A stretch of DNA of 7,693 bases from an uncultured Oscillospiraceae bacterium (GCA_900552925.1 USBH01000079.1:1-7693); one strand, 5' to 3'; positions 1 through 6,651 are shown, counted from the stretch's first letter. Made by a program: numbers and translations. Notes: generated from the letters alone by a model not told the origin.

Positions 1-182
1 CTGTCATTCGGCGCGGAGACCGCGCCCTCCACCGTCACGGCGCATTTGCCGCAGCTGCCGCGCCCGCCGCAGGGATGCGCCATATACATGCCGGCGCGCT
101 GCAGAAGGGCGCTGAGTTTTTCCTCCCCCGAAAAGGCGACGCGCGTTTTGCGGCCGTCCTGAACAATAATCAGCTCCGACAT
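1..182 (-). CDS. 2Fe-2S ferredoxin-type N-terminus of a probable corrinoid-activating protein (RACo/DUF4445-like), cut by window edge
   Basis: The first 60 residues are visible, beginning MSELIIVQDG. They form a plant/adrenodoxin-type 2Fe-2S ferredoxin start, with cysteines C38, C44 and C47 in the pattern CGGRGSCGKC. The fourth cysteine and everything after it lie beyond base 1. In the RACo family (ferredoxin domain plus a large ASKHA-type ATPase domain, DUF4445), the protein uses ATP and a low-potential electron to return oxidised Co(II) corrinoid protein to active Co(I). Position as last visible gene of an operon with a corrinoid protein supports that role over a generic ferredoxin or a molybdenum-hydroxylase small subunit. 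The ATG at 182 is preceded by GGGGAG about 8 bases upstream, inside the end of the DUF2284 gene, so the two genes overlap by 13 bases and are probably translationally coupled. The ferredoxin motif is seen directly; the ASKHA domain is inferred. Confidence 0.8.
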   Translation of the reverse strand, partial: MSELIIVQDGRKTRVAFSGEEKLSALLQRAGMYMAHPCGGRGSCGKCAVTVEGAVSAPND

Positions 183-733
183 GGCGCACACTCCCCGAAC
201 AGCACCATGCCGAAATACGTCACGGTGTTCTCGCCGTTGATATAGCGGAGCGCCGTGTCCTTCGCCGTGTGGTAGACGTCGATGCCGTAGCTTTCCAGCG
301 ACGGCAAAGCGTCGTCCGGATGGCGGCAGGGCTGGCCGTCCCGCTTGGCGCAGGTCGCGCACAGCCGGCAGCCGCCGCAGGTCAGGTGCAGGATTTCGCC
401 GCCGAGCACCGGCAGCACGGCCTTCTGGATTTTCTGGCTGACCTGCGCATGCGCCCGCCCGCTTTCGGCCATGCCCTCGATGTCGAAGCTGTCCTCGATT
501 TCCGAAATCGTCTGGTACAGAAGGCCGTACGGATACCGGCGCACCTTCTCCATCAGCGCATGGATCTCGCCGACGTCCGGCGGGCACATCCAGCACTTCC
601 CGTAATTGCCGCAGCCGTTGCTCTCGCAGATTTCACGGAAAACCGGCGACATCACGATCTGCTGCTGCGCGATGACCTGCGCCTTGTCCGCGCCGTTTTC
701 CAGCGCCAGCCGGATCAACTCCTCGTTCTGCAT
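170..733 (-). CDS. DUF2284 cysteine-rich predicted metal-binding protein
   Basis: 187 residues with 11 cysteines in clusters. N-terminal group: C36, C41, C47 and C50, ending in the CWMCPPDVG block typical of DUF2284. Central ferredoxin-like group: C119, C122, C125 and C128 (CGGCRLCATC), then C136 in QPCRHP. C-terminal pair: C182 and C185. There is no signal peptide or membrane segment, so it is probably cytoplasmic. The spacing suggests one or two iron-sulfur clusters, but no DUF2284 function is assigned here. Such proteins are often encoded beside corrinoid methyltransferases; an electron-transfer or maturation role for the activator is inference. The ATG at 733 was chosen because GGGAGG lies about 10 bases upstream. 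An in-frame GTG six codons earlier overlaps that site and is unlikely. It overlaps the downstream ferredoxin-type gene by 13 bases and follows UroD-A by 69 bases that contain a hairpin. Confidence 0.85.
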   Translation of the reverse strand: MQNEELIRLALENGADKAQVIAQQQIVMSPVFREICESNGCGNYGKCWMCPPDVGEIHALMEKVRRYPYGLLYQTISEIEDSFDIEGMAESGRAHAQVSQKIQKAVLPVLGGEILHLTCGGCRLCATCAKRDGQPCRHPDDALPSLESYGIDVYHTAKDTALRYINGENTVTYFGMVLFGECAPCRS

Positions 734-759
734 ATCGTAAATTCCTCCCACTTACAGAG

Positions 760-791
760 ATGGCCCCGGCAGAATGCACTGCCGGCGCCAT
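760..791. repeat. Intercistronic hairpin between UroD-A and DUF2284 genes
   Basis: Inverted repeat. The outer stem ATGGC (760-764) pairs with GCCAT (787-791), followed by one C/C mismatch. The inner stem CCGGCAG (766-772) pairs with CTGCCGG (779-785), closing a six-base loop. No T-run follows on the minus strand, so it does not look like an intrinsic terminator. An mRNA-stabilising or processing element between operon genes is possible. Confidence 0.6.
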
Positions 792-802
792 TTCCGCCTT
801 GA

Positions 803-1795
803 TCAGTCGTTCAGCGCCTCAAAGAAGGCGTCGATATTCTCCCACTTGGCGTGCGCGGGAATGTCGCAGCCGGAAGAGGGCACAAAGTTTTTGCAGCCGC
901 CGCAGTCCGCGAGCAGCGCTTTGGTTGCCGCACGGATGGAATCCGGCGTGCCCATGGCAAACTGCCCGGCCGGGTCGATATTGCCCATGCACAGCACGTC
1001 TTCCGGCGTGGCGGCGAGCACGGCCTTCATCTCGACCGCATTGCCGAAGTGATACGCCGCGGCGCCCTGCGCAAAGATCGGCTCGAGCATGCTGGACACG
1101 GAGTTGCCGCAGTTGTGGTAGATGATGCCGAAGTTCTCGTCCTGCAGCGCCTCGATGATGCGCTGCACATAGGGGACGGAGAATTCCTCCGCCATATCTG
1201 GGCTGAGGATGCCGGCAAGCGGCTCGGCCAGCACGATGCCGTCCGCGCCGGTCTCCTTCAGAAGGCCGCCGTAGCGGATCAGGTACGCCGTCGCCTTTTC
1301 CAGAACCTTGTGGACGGTCTCCGGCTCGTCGTAGCAGATGTAAAGGATCTCCGTCACGTCCATCAGCCGGCCGGCCAGCGAGTACGGGCCGATCATGCCG
1401 GCAAGGACGGGCTTCGTCCGGATGCGCTGCTTCGCAAGGCGCACGCCCTCCGCGCAGATTTTCGCACGCCCGGCTTCCAGATCGGGCACTTCGAGCGCGT
1501 CGGCGTCGTCCTCATCGGCCACGAGCTGGCCCGTGACGGCCGGCACCTCGTTCTCGGCGAAGCGCACCTTCGCGCCGAAGGCTTCCGCCTCGACGGAAAG
1601 GTCCATCAGGCTCACGGCAGCGAGCGTATCGGTATCGCGCGCCACGATCTCCATCGCCTGCGCCTGCAGCGCCGCGTCCTTGACGAGCTGCCCGACGGTG
1701 GCGTCCATCTTCTGCACTGCGGGAAACGAAAGGATCGGCAGAGCGCGCTGCGTCTCCGAGCGGGCGGCCTCCCACAGAAGTTCACGAATATTCAT
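803..1795 (-). CDS. UroD/MtaA-family corrinoid methyltransferase with complete His-x-Cys...Cys zinc site (UroD-A)
   Basis: 330 residues covering the whole uroporphyrinogen decarboxylase-fold TIM barrel. Its motifs match the methylcobamide methyltransferase branch (MtaA, MtbA, CmuA): H227-N-C229 in YHNCGN and C310 in SSGCDIP. Together these make the His-x-Cys...Cys zinc site that activates a thiol acceptor in MtaA/MtbA. Acidic E191 lies in VLAEPLAG. A true heme-pathway UroD would lack this zinc site and would not sit beside a corrinoid protein. It starts only 18 bases after the corrinoid-protein stop, with AAGGGGAG ahead of the ATG at 1795, so the two are tightly coupled and probably partners. 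It could remove the methyl group from methyl-corrinoid (MT2 role) or load it from the substrate (MT1 role, as some bacterial O-demethylase UroD-like enzymes do). The sequence does not decide between them. Confidence 0.85.
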   Translation of the reverse strand: MNIRELLWEAARSETQRALPILSFPAVQKMDATVGQLVKDAALQAQAMEIVARDTDTLAAVSLMDLSVEAEAFGAKVRFAENEVPAVTGQLVADEDDADALEVPDLEAGRAKICAEGVRLAKQRIRTKPVLAGMIGPYSLAGRLMDVTEILYICYDEPETVHKVLEKATAYLIRYGGLLKETGADGIVLAEPLAGILSPDMAEEFSVPYVQRIIEALQDENFGIIYHNCGNSVSSMLEPIFAQGAAAYHFGNAVEMKAVLAATPEDVLCMGNIDPAGQFAMGTPDSIRAATKALLADCGGCKNFVPSSGCDIPAHAKWENIDAFFEALND

Positions 1796-1813
1796 CGGCT
1801 GCGTCTCCCCTTC

Positions 1814-2443
1814 TCAGCCGCAGAGTGCGACCGCCGCTTCCGCAGCGCTCGCGGCGTCGGAGGTGTAGACGTCGGCGCCGATCTGGTCGCAGAACGCCTG
1901 GTTCACCGGCGCGCCGCCGATCATGATCTTGACCTTGTCGCGGATGCCTGCCGACTCGGCCGCCTTGACGACGTCGGCCATGACGCCCATCGTGGTGGTC
2001 AGCAGCGCGGAGCAGCAGATGATCTGGCAGTTCTGGTCGATCGCCGTCTGCACAAAGGTTTCCGGCGCGACGTCCGTGCCGAGGTCGATGACCTCAAGGC
2101 CCTTGCCCTCGAGCATCAGCTTGACGAGGTTCTTGCCGATATCGTGCAGGTCGCCCTGCACCGTGCCGATGCAGACTTTGCCGGAGGCCTTGACGCCAGC
2201 CTCTGCCAGAAGCGGCTTGAGCAGCGCAACGCCCTGGTTCATGGCGCGCGCCGCGATCAGGACCTCGGGCACAAAGACCTCGTTGTTCTTGAACTTTTCG
2301 CCGATGACGTTCATGCCGTCCAGAAGGCCCTTTTCGAGGATCTCCTGCGCCGGAACGCCTTCGTCGATCGCCTGCTGGACGAGGCCCTTGACGATCTTCG
2401 CCTTGCCGGCCTGAAGCTGAACAGAAATTTCATGTAAATCCAT
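1814..2443 (-). CDS. Corrinoid (methylcobamide) protein, MtaC/MtbC/MttC-like, B12-binding
   Basis: 209 residues, the normal size for methyltransferase corrinoid proteins. Residues 1-85 form the helical cap domain (MDLHEISVQL..., with VFVPEVLIAARAM). Residues 87-209 form the Rossmann-like B12 domain. The cobalt-ligand motif D98-L-H100-D-I-G103 is present, with H100 as the expected lower axial ligand of base-off/His-on cobalamin. SALLTTT (145-151) and GGAPV (176-180) are the usual nucleotide-tail loops. It carries the methyl group between methyltransferases. The reading frame stays open far upstream, but the start is set at ATG 2443 by GGGAGG about 8 bases upstream and by homology to the family N-terminus. 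It lies between UroD-B (38-base gap) and UroD-A (18-base gap). The exact subfamily (methanol, methylamine, methoxy compound) cannot be read from it. Confidence 0.93.
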   Translation of the reverse strand: MDLHEISVQLQAGKAKIVKGLVQQAIDEGVPAQEILEKGLLDGMNVIGEKFKNNEVFVPEVLIAARAMNQGVALLKPLLAEAGVKASGKVCIGTVQGDLHDIGKNLVKLMLEGKGLEVIDLGTDVAPETFVQTAIDQNCQIICCSALLTTTMGVMADVVKAAESAGIRDKVKIMIGGAPVNQAFCDQIGADVYTSDAASAAEAAVALCG

Positions 2444-2481
2444 TGTGATTTCCTCCCTGTATTGTCGTTGGAATTTTCTTC

Positions 2482-3456
2482 TCAATATGCCCGCATCCGC
2501 TTCCAGACGTCGAGGATGAGCCGGTAGCGTTCGGGCGGCATCCCCTTGAAGGGGACGTTGCTCGTGCAGAAAATGTACCCGCCGTGCGGCTTGCCGTAGG
2601 TCAGGCAGTATTCGGCGCTGGCGACAACCTCTTCCTCGGTGCCGGTCTGCAGCGCCGCGCAGTGCACGTTGCCGCAGAGGCAGACCCTGTCGCCGACGAG
2701 GCGCTTGACCTCGCGGATGTCGACGCCGGCCATCGGGTCGAGCGAGTGCAGCGCATGCGGCCCGCACTCGACAAGCTGGTCGAGAATCGGCATGATGTTG
2801 CCGTCCGTGTGCTTGATGGTGAACTGGCCGTCCGCCCGGCCCGCCTGAATAATCCGGTACAGATACGGCTGGATGAACTGCCGGAACATGGCCGGGGAAA
2901 GGAACGGGCCGCTGTTGTAGCAGTAGTCGCTGCAGAGCAAAAGCACGTCGATGCCCGCCTCATGCAGCCGCTTGTTGCGCTCGATCGCCGCGTCGGCCAT
3001 CCGCTGCGCCTGCGCGCAGACGCCCTCGGGGTCGTCCGCGATGCGATACGCAAACGCATACATGTCGTTGCCGTCCGGGATCGAATAGGTGCCGTCTCCG
3101 TGGTGGGCGAGCAGCACTTTGCCCTCTGTAAACGCGCGCACGTACCGCGCGTACAGCTCGAACTCCGGCGGCAGCTTCCCCTGCGCCTGCCAGTAATCAA
3201 AGTCGCCGATCATCATCAGCGGGATGATCGAATAGTCGAGCTCCCGGTAAACGTACGCCGTGTACTCGGCCATCTCACAGATCTTCCGCTCGCGCTCCAA
3301 ACTGGAGAGCTTTTCGATGTTCCCCGGCTCCAGCTCCGGCGGAAGCAGCGGCTTGCCGAACATCTCCTCCGCAAGCTGGAACTCAAGCTCGAAGGTCGGG
3401 ACATGGTCGGGGACCTGAAGGGTCAGCGCCGCGGCGGCGCGTTCCCGGTGCGTCAT
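2482..3456 (-). CDS. UroD-superfamily protein with His-x-Asp...Cys variant site (UroD-B)
   Basis: 324 residues from the ATG at 3456 (MTHRERAAAALTLQVPDHVP, a typical opening for UroD-like proteins of Clostridia). A GTG nine bases earlier (3465) has GGAG five bases ahead of it, so a start three residues longer is possible. The barrel is complete. At the zinc-motif position it reads H216-T-D218 (IKHTDGN) rather than His-x-Cys, while C297 (FCTSN) sits where the distal cysteine falls. An extra cysteine cluster, CLCGNVHC, precedes it by about 30 residues. It is probably a corrinoid-dependent methyltransferase or substrate-handling subunit paired with UroD-C upstream and the corrinoid protein downstream. 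Heme-pathway UroD activity is unlikely from the motifs and context. Substrate unknown. Confidence 0.8.
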   Translation of the reverse strand: MTHRERAAAALTLQVPDHVPTFELEFQLAEEMFGKPLLPPELEPGNIEKLSSLERERKICEMAEYTAYVYRELDYSIIPLMMIGDFDYWQAQGKLPPEFELYARYVRAFTEGKVLLAHHGDGTYSIPDGNDMYAFAYRIADDPEGVCAQAQRMADAAIERNKRLHEAGIDVLLLCSDYCYNSGPFLSPAMFRQFIQPYLYRIIQAGRADGQFTIKHTDGNIMPILDQLVECGPHALHSLDPMAGVDIREVKRLVGDRVCLCGNVHCAALQTGTEEEVVASAEYCLTYGKPHGGYIFCTSNVPFKGMPPERYRLILDVWKRMRAY

Positions 3457-3473
3457 AAGCCTCACCCTTTCTC

Positions 3474-3500
3474 CGCGCAGGCTTGAAAAATCCTGCCGCG
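3474..3500. repeat. Short GC-rich hairpin in the UroD-C/UroD-B gap
   Basis: CGCG (3474-3477) pairs with CGCG (3497-3500), and CAGG (3478-3481) pairs with CCTG (3492-3495), with one bulged C at 3496 and a ten-base A/T-rich loop. It lies just upstream of the UroD-B ribosome binding site. A small mRNA structure is plausible, but it is weak and could be chance in GC-rich DNA. Confidence 0.35.
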
Positions 3501-3501
3501 C

Positions 3502-3529
3502 ATTGTATACTGAAGTGCATAAACCGCAA
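3502..3529 (-). promoter_or_regulatory. Weak candidate internal promoter ahead of UroD-B
   Basis: Read on the minus strand, TTGCGG (3529-3524) is followed after 16 bases by TACAAT (3507-3502). The -10 matches the sigma-70/SigA consensus at 5 of 6 positions and the -35 at only 3 of 6. It would allow UroD-B and downstream genes to be transcribed without UroD-C. Low confidence. Confidence 0.25.
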
Positions 3530-4588
3530 TCAGTAGCGGCCGACGCGCTTGACCTCCTCGACGATCGCCTTCATGTTCTCGAGCGAGACGCTGTTCGGGA
3601 TCGAGTGGTCGGAGGAGAAAATGAAGCCGCCGTTTTCCTTGAGGACCGGCACCTTCCGGTCGATCTCTTCGAGGATCGCGTCCTTGTCGTTCCAGAGCAC
3701 CGCGTTGATGCCGCCGTGCAGGACGAGCCTGTCGCCGTACTCCTTTTTGATCTTGAACGCATCCATGCCGGCCTTGACCTCCAGCGGGTTGAGCGCGTCC
3801 ACGCCGGTCGCCACGATGTCGGGCAGCAGCGTCATCACGTCGCCGCAGGAATGCAGCTGCGCGTAGATGCCGCGGTTGTGCGCCCAGTCCACCGCGCGCT
3901 TGTGGTACGGCTGCAGCATGCTGCGGTACATGTTCGGCGAGAAAAAGGTGGTTCCCTTGTAGCCCATGTCGTCGTACCAGAAGATTTCGTCGAAATGGTA
4001 GCCGGCGTCCCAGATGCGCGAAAAAAGCGTTTCGCAGCGGCTGAGGTACGTGTCGAACATGTCCTCGACGAGCTCCGGCTCCTCCATCATCGCGATGAGC
4101 GTGTTTTCCGTGCCCATCATCCAGGAATGCGTCACGTCGAAGCCGAACCAGAAGACCGCGCGGATCCAGCGCCCCTCGGCGCGCCATTTGTCGTAGTTCT
4201 GCCGAAGCATCTCCCACGGGATGCGGTCGTCTTCCAGCGTCATCTGCTTTTTGGCCTGGTCCCACGCCTCCTGCGTCGTGATGGTGAAATCGAGAAATTC
4301 CGGCGTGGAATCCTCTTCCTTGAAATGCTTCATCGTCACGCCCCACGGCGAAGTGCGGATGTAGTACCGGTCGGTCTCCTCCAGCGTGATCTCCGGCATG
4401 CGCGGCGAGATGTCGATGTTGATGATGCCGAGCTTGTCGACATCGAAGTAATCGCACCAGTCCATGCCCTCGGGCATTCCCTCCCGGCGCCAGCGGCGCA
4501 GCGTGCCGCTCCACGGCTCGTCGATGATCGGGATACGGTCGGCCTCCCGGTGCTCATACATGCGTTTGAATCGTTCCCATGAAGTCAT
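3530..4588 (-). CDS. UroD-superfamily protein with His-x-Cys...His variant site (UroD-C), first gene of operon
   Basis: 352 residues, starting MTSWERFKRMYEHREADRIP. A strong AAGGAGG site lies about 9 bases before the ATG at 4588. Motifs: H246-S-C248 (QLHSCGD) in the barrel strand that holds the first two zinc ligands, and H328 (SSDHSIP) where UroD-A has its distal cysteine. The N-terminal part is longer and richer in Trp and acidic residues than in the paralogues (for example WCDYFDVDK, FWFGFDVTHSWMMG), consistent with a distinct substrate pocket. As the first gene of the operon, directly divergent from an AraC regulator, it is the best candidate for the substrate-specific methyltransferase (MT1) that loads the corrinoid protein. 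That role is inferred from order and family. Hemes are not the likely product, because a corrinoid protein and activator follow. Substrate unknown; methoxy or other methylated compounds are reasonable guesses. Confidence 0.82.
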   Translation of the reverse strand: MTSWERFKRMYEHREADRIPIIDEPWSGTLRRWRREGMPEGMDWCDYFDVDKLGIINIDISPRMPEITLEETDRYYIRTSPWGVTMKHFKEEDSTPEFLDFTITTQEAWDQAKKQMTLEDDRIPWEMLRQNYDKWRAEGRWIRAVFWFGFDVTHSWMMGTENTLIAMMEEPELVEDMFDTYLSRCETLFSRIWDAGYHFDEIFWYDDMGYKGTTFFSPNMYRSMLQPYHKRAVDWAHNRGIYAQLHSCGDVMTLLPDIVATGVDALNPLEVKAGMDAFKIKKEYGDRLVLHGGINAVLWNDKDAILEEIDRKVPVLKENGGFIFSSDHSIPNSVSLENMKAIVEEVKRVGRY

Positions 4589-4663
4589 GGGGCAACGCCT
4601 CCTTCCCTAATGTGCCTTCATCGTAGTGCAAAACGGGAAAAAGCGCAATCCGTTTGGGCAAAA

Positions 4664-4697
4664 GTATCAATTTTCCGTAATTTCCAATCAATTTTTT
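4664..4697. promoter_or_regulatory. Candidate AraC-type operator: 9-bp direct repeat spaced 21 bp
   Basis: ATCAATTTT occurs at 4666-4674 and again at 4687-4695, exactly 21 bp (two helical turns) apart. It sits in the AT-rich 130-bp gap between the divergent operon start (4588) and the AraC gene start (4719). Tandem sites with 21-bp periodicity are the classic layout for AraC-family half-sites. On the plus strand the second copy ends about 7 bases before the AraC ribosome binding site, so binding could also repress the regulator's own gene. No convincing sigma-70 boxes for either direction were found, which fits an activator-dependent promoter. Confidence 0.5.
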
Positions 4698-4718
4698 AGA
4701 ATTAGGGGCGAAAGATTT

Positions 4719-5567
4719 ATGTACCATGAGAACGGTGATTTCGGGCTGGTCCGGATGGTCACGCTGCTGCCGACGCCGCAGAGCCGGTCCCTGTTTTCGC
4801 TGCACACCATCGGCTGGCACCGGTGCAACGACCTCTACCGCATCACGCGGCCGAACGGCTGCGAGACCCACCTCGTGCTGATCACGACGAAGGGCCGCGG
4901 CGTGCTGCTGCTGGAGGGCCGGGAATACAATCTGACGGCCGGGACGATCGCCTTTATCCCGCGCGGCCTGCCGAACAGCTATTTCACACCGAAGGACGGC
5001 CTCTGGGAATTTTACTGGATCCACCCCTACGGCGATGCGGCGGCGAACTTTCTGGACGTCGCGGCGCCCATCGGCTCGTACCTGACGCAGTTTGAGCCGG
5101 AATACGAATACCAGCAGCGCATGGAATCGCTGATGCGCCTGTGCACGCAGCGCGAGCGCGGCAGCGAGTGGCTGATTTCCCAGCAGCTCAGCGAGCTGCT
5201 GCACCACATGGTCATCCAGCTCCGCCGCAGGCCCGAGGACGAGACGCTCTCGGGGCGCGCGATCCGCTATATGAAGAAGCACTTCCGCGAGCCCGTCACG
5301 CTCGACGCGCTCGCGCAGTCGCTTTTCGTCTCCACCGAGCACCTCATCCGCGCGTTCAAGAAGGAGACCGGCAGCACACCGCACCAGTACCTGACGCGGT
5401 ACCGGCTGTTAAACGCCGCGCAGATGCTCGAATTCAGCGACCGGCGCGTGGAGGAGATCGCCGAAAAATCCGGCTTCTCCTCCTCCGGCAGCTTCATCAG
5501 CAACTTCCGCCGCGAATACGGCTGCACGCCGCTGCAGTACCGCGAGCTGCGCTGGAACAGCCGGTAA
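4719..5567 (+). CDS. AraC-family transcriptional regulator (cupin sensor plus two HTH motifs)
   Basis: 282 residues, full length for the family. Residues about 20-105 form the cupin-like ligand-binding domain (HLVLITTKGRGVLL, then TAGTIAFIPRGLPNSYF and WEFYWIHP). A helical linker spans about 130-170. The DNA-binding domain has HTH1 at about 194-215 (TLDALAQSLFVSTEHLIRAF) and HTH2 at about 243-265, ending in the family signature GFSSSGSFISNFRREYGCTPLQYR. The ATG at 4719 was chosen for its AGGGG site and because the 31 in-frame codons upstream run through the promoter region. Divergent from the UroD/corrinoid operon, it probably activates that operon in response to the substrate or a related metabolite, and may control itself. 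It ends 20 bases before the convergent UroD-D stop, with no obvious terminator between them. Confidence 0.92.
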   Translation: MYHENGDFGLVRMVTLLPTPQSRSLFSLHTIGWHRCNDLYRITRPNGCETHLVLITTKGRGVLLLEGREYNLTAGTIAFIPRGLPNSYFTPKDGLWEFYWIHPYGDAAANFLDVAAPIGSYLTQFEPEYEYQQRMESLMRLCTQRERGSEWLISQQLSELLHHMVIQLRRRPEDETLSGRAIRYMKKHFREPVTLDALAQSLFVSTEHLIRAFKKETGSTPHQYLTRYRLLNAAQMLEFSDRRVEEIAEKSGFSSSGSFISNFRREYGCTPLQYRELRWNSR

Positions 5568-5587
5568 GGCGCGCGCAGAATCTTTCA

Positions 5588-6607
5588 TCAGCGGTCCATA
5601 TCGAGCGCCGCGCGGATCATCGCGAGGTAGTTCTCGTGCGGGACGTACTCCGGGATGCTGTTTCCGCTGCCCAGCATGTAGCCGGCGCGGTCGGCCGTGC
5701 GCTCCAGCATCGCGCGGGCGCGGTCGTAGATCGCCTCCGGCGTTCCGCTGACGAGGAAGTTCATGTCTATGCCGCCCAGCACGGCGATGCGGCCGTTCAT
5801 CAGCTCATAGGCGTCCTCCACCGGCATGATGTTGTCCTCATAGGAGTGGCGCCCGTCGTACTGCATGTCCTCGATCACGTCTTCGAGGACGTCGTTGAAG
5901 TAGCCGCACGAGTGCAGGATGCAGGGCTTGCCGTGGCTGTGCGCAACCTCGACGATCTTTTTGTGCCACGGGAAAACGTACTTGCGCATGTCCGCCGTGC
6001 TCAGGAAGGTCTGGGTGTTGAAGCCCCAGTCGTCGTTCGAGCAGAGGAAGCCGACGGTGTCCGCGTCGACGACCTGTTCATAATACGACACGAGCCCCGC
6101 GCCGACGTGGTCGAAAATCGCCTGCACGAGTTCGGGCTCCTCGAAAAGCATGTAGCAGAGGTTGTCGTAGCCCACAAGCGAAATGACGTTTTCCAGAACG
6201 CCGCACGGCCCCATGACCATCAGCTTCATGCCCTCGGGCAGATAAGGCTTGATCTTCTCGAGCAGGGTGTAATCGCTCTCGGCCGCGTTCGGCCATTTGT
6301 ACGCCTCAAAGGTCTCCCAGTCGGTGATCGTCGCCTGGCCGTTCAGCGATTCCGTCGCCGCCTTCGCGCGCGCCTTCTGCGGGAAATGGAAATCGAGGAT
6401 GTTGCAGGTCGCGTAGTCGTAGCCGGCCGCCGCCATCGCGTCGACAATCAGCCGCATATGGCCGAGCTGCGTGTCCTCCTGCAGGCCGTGCCCGGCCAGC
6501 CGGGTATAGATCGGGTCGTTCATGAACAGCTCGAACAGCGGGACGCGCTCCGGTTTCTCGCCGCGCAGAACGCGCAGCGTGTTGTTTTCAAAGTCTGGTG
6601 TACGCAT
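5588..6607 (-). CDS. UroD-superfamily protein with His-x-Cys...Asn variant site (UroD-D), monocistronic
   Basis: 339 residues, starting MRTPDFENNTLRVLRGEKPERVP, with AAGGGGG about 8 bases before the ATG at 6607. The UroD barrel is complete. H232-S-C234 (ILHSCGY) is kept, but the distal cysteine position reads N316 in GSGNSIPEYVPHENY. The segment CNILDFHFPQKARA near residue 68 is distinctive. It is encoded alone, convergent with the intact AraC gene and divergent from a truncated second AraC gene. It has no corrinoid-protein gene of its own, so if it is a methyltransferase it would have to use the corrinoid protein at 2443-1814 or one outside the window. Expected role: substrate-specific methyl transfer from an unknown compound. 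Confident on family, not on reaction. Confidence 0.8.
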   Translation of the reverse strand: MRTPDFENNTLRVLRGEKPERVPLFELFMNDPIYTRLAGHGLQEDTQLGHMRLIVDAMAAAGYDYATCNILDFHFPQKARAKAATESLNGQATITDWETFEAYKWPNAAESDYTLLEKIKPYLPEGMKLMVMGPCGVLENVISLVGYDNLCYMLFEEPELVQAIFDHVGAGLVSYYEQVVDADTVGFLCSNDDWGFNTQTFLSTADMRKYVFPWHKKIVEVAHSHGKPCILHSCGYFNDVLEDVIEDMQYDGRHSYEDNIMPVEDAYELMNGRIAVLGGIDMNFLVSGTPEAIYDRARAMLERTADRAGYMLGSGNSIPEYVPHENYLAMIRAALDMDR

Positions 6608-6645
6608 TTGCGTTTCCCCCTTTGGTTGAGTTTATTTCCACTACA

Positions 6646-6651
6646 AGTATA
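6646..6651 (-). promoter_or_regulatory. Candidate -10 box for UroD-D
   Basis: On the minus strand the sequence reads TATACT, 5 of 6 matches to the -10 consensus, about 40 bases before the UroD-D start. No good -35 lies at the right distance; the region upstream is GC-rich with a CCGCGCGG palindrome at 6654-6661. Activator dependence or chance are both possible. Confidence 0.3.

Noticed and set aside
734..802. Cobalamin riboswitch or other structured RNA
   Set aside because: The gap is only 69 bases, lies inside the operon and holds one simple hairpin; no B12-box-like element was seen here or in the 130-base leader of the operon.
851..2437. Long plus-strand reading frame of 528 codons
   Set aside because: It lies antisense to UroD-A and the corrinoid-protein gene, spans their intergenic gap, has Arg/Ala/His-rich low-complexity content and shows no recognisable domain. 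Long antisense frames are expected at this GC content.
3462..4514. Minus-strand reading frame of 350 codons
   Set aside because: It is a shifted-frame shadow of UroD-C with His/Arg-rich sequence and no family resemblance; the UroD-C frame carries all the conserved motifs.
4697..4702. TAGAAT as -10 box of the intact AraC gene
   Set aside because: It would place the transcription start inside or after the AGGGG ribosome site (4704-4708), and no -35 lies at a suitable distance.
4626..4718. N-terminal extension of the intact AraC protein
   Set aside because: The 31 extra codons run through the AT-rich promoter and repeat region, while ATG 4719 has its own ribosome site and fits the family length.
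803..6607. UroD-like genes as heme-pathway hemE
   Set aside because: Four paralogues with metal-type H-x-C/H-x-D motifs beside a corrinoid protein and an activator, and no other heme or siroheme gene, argue for methyl transfer rather than uroporphyrinogen decarboxylation.
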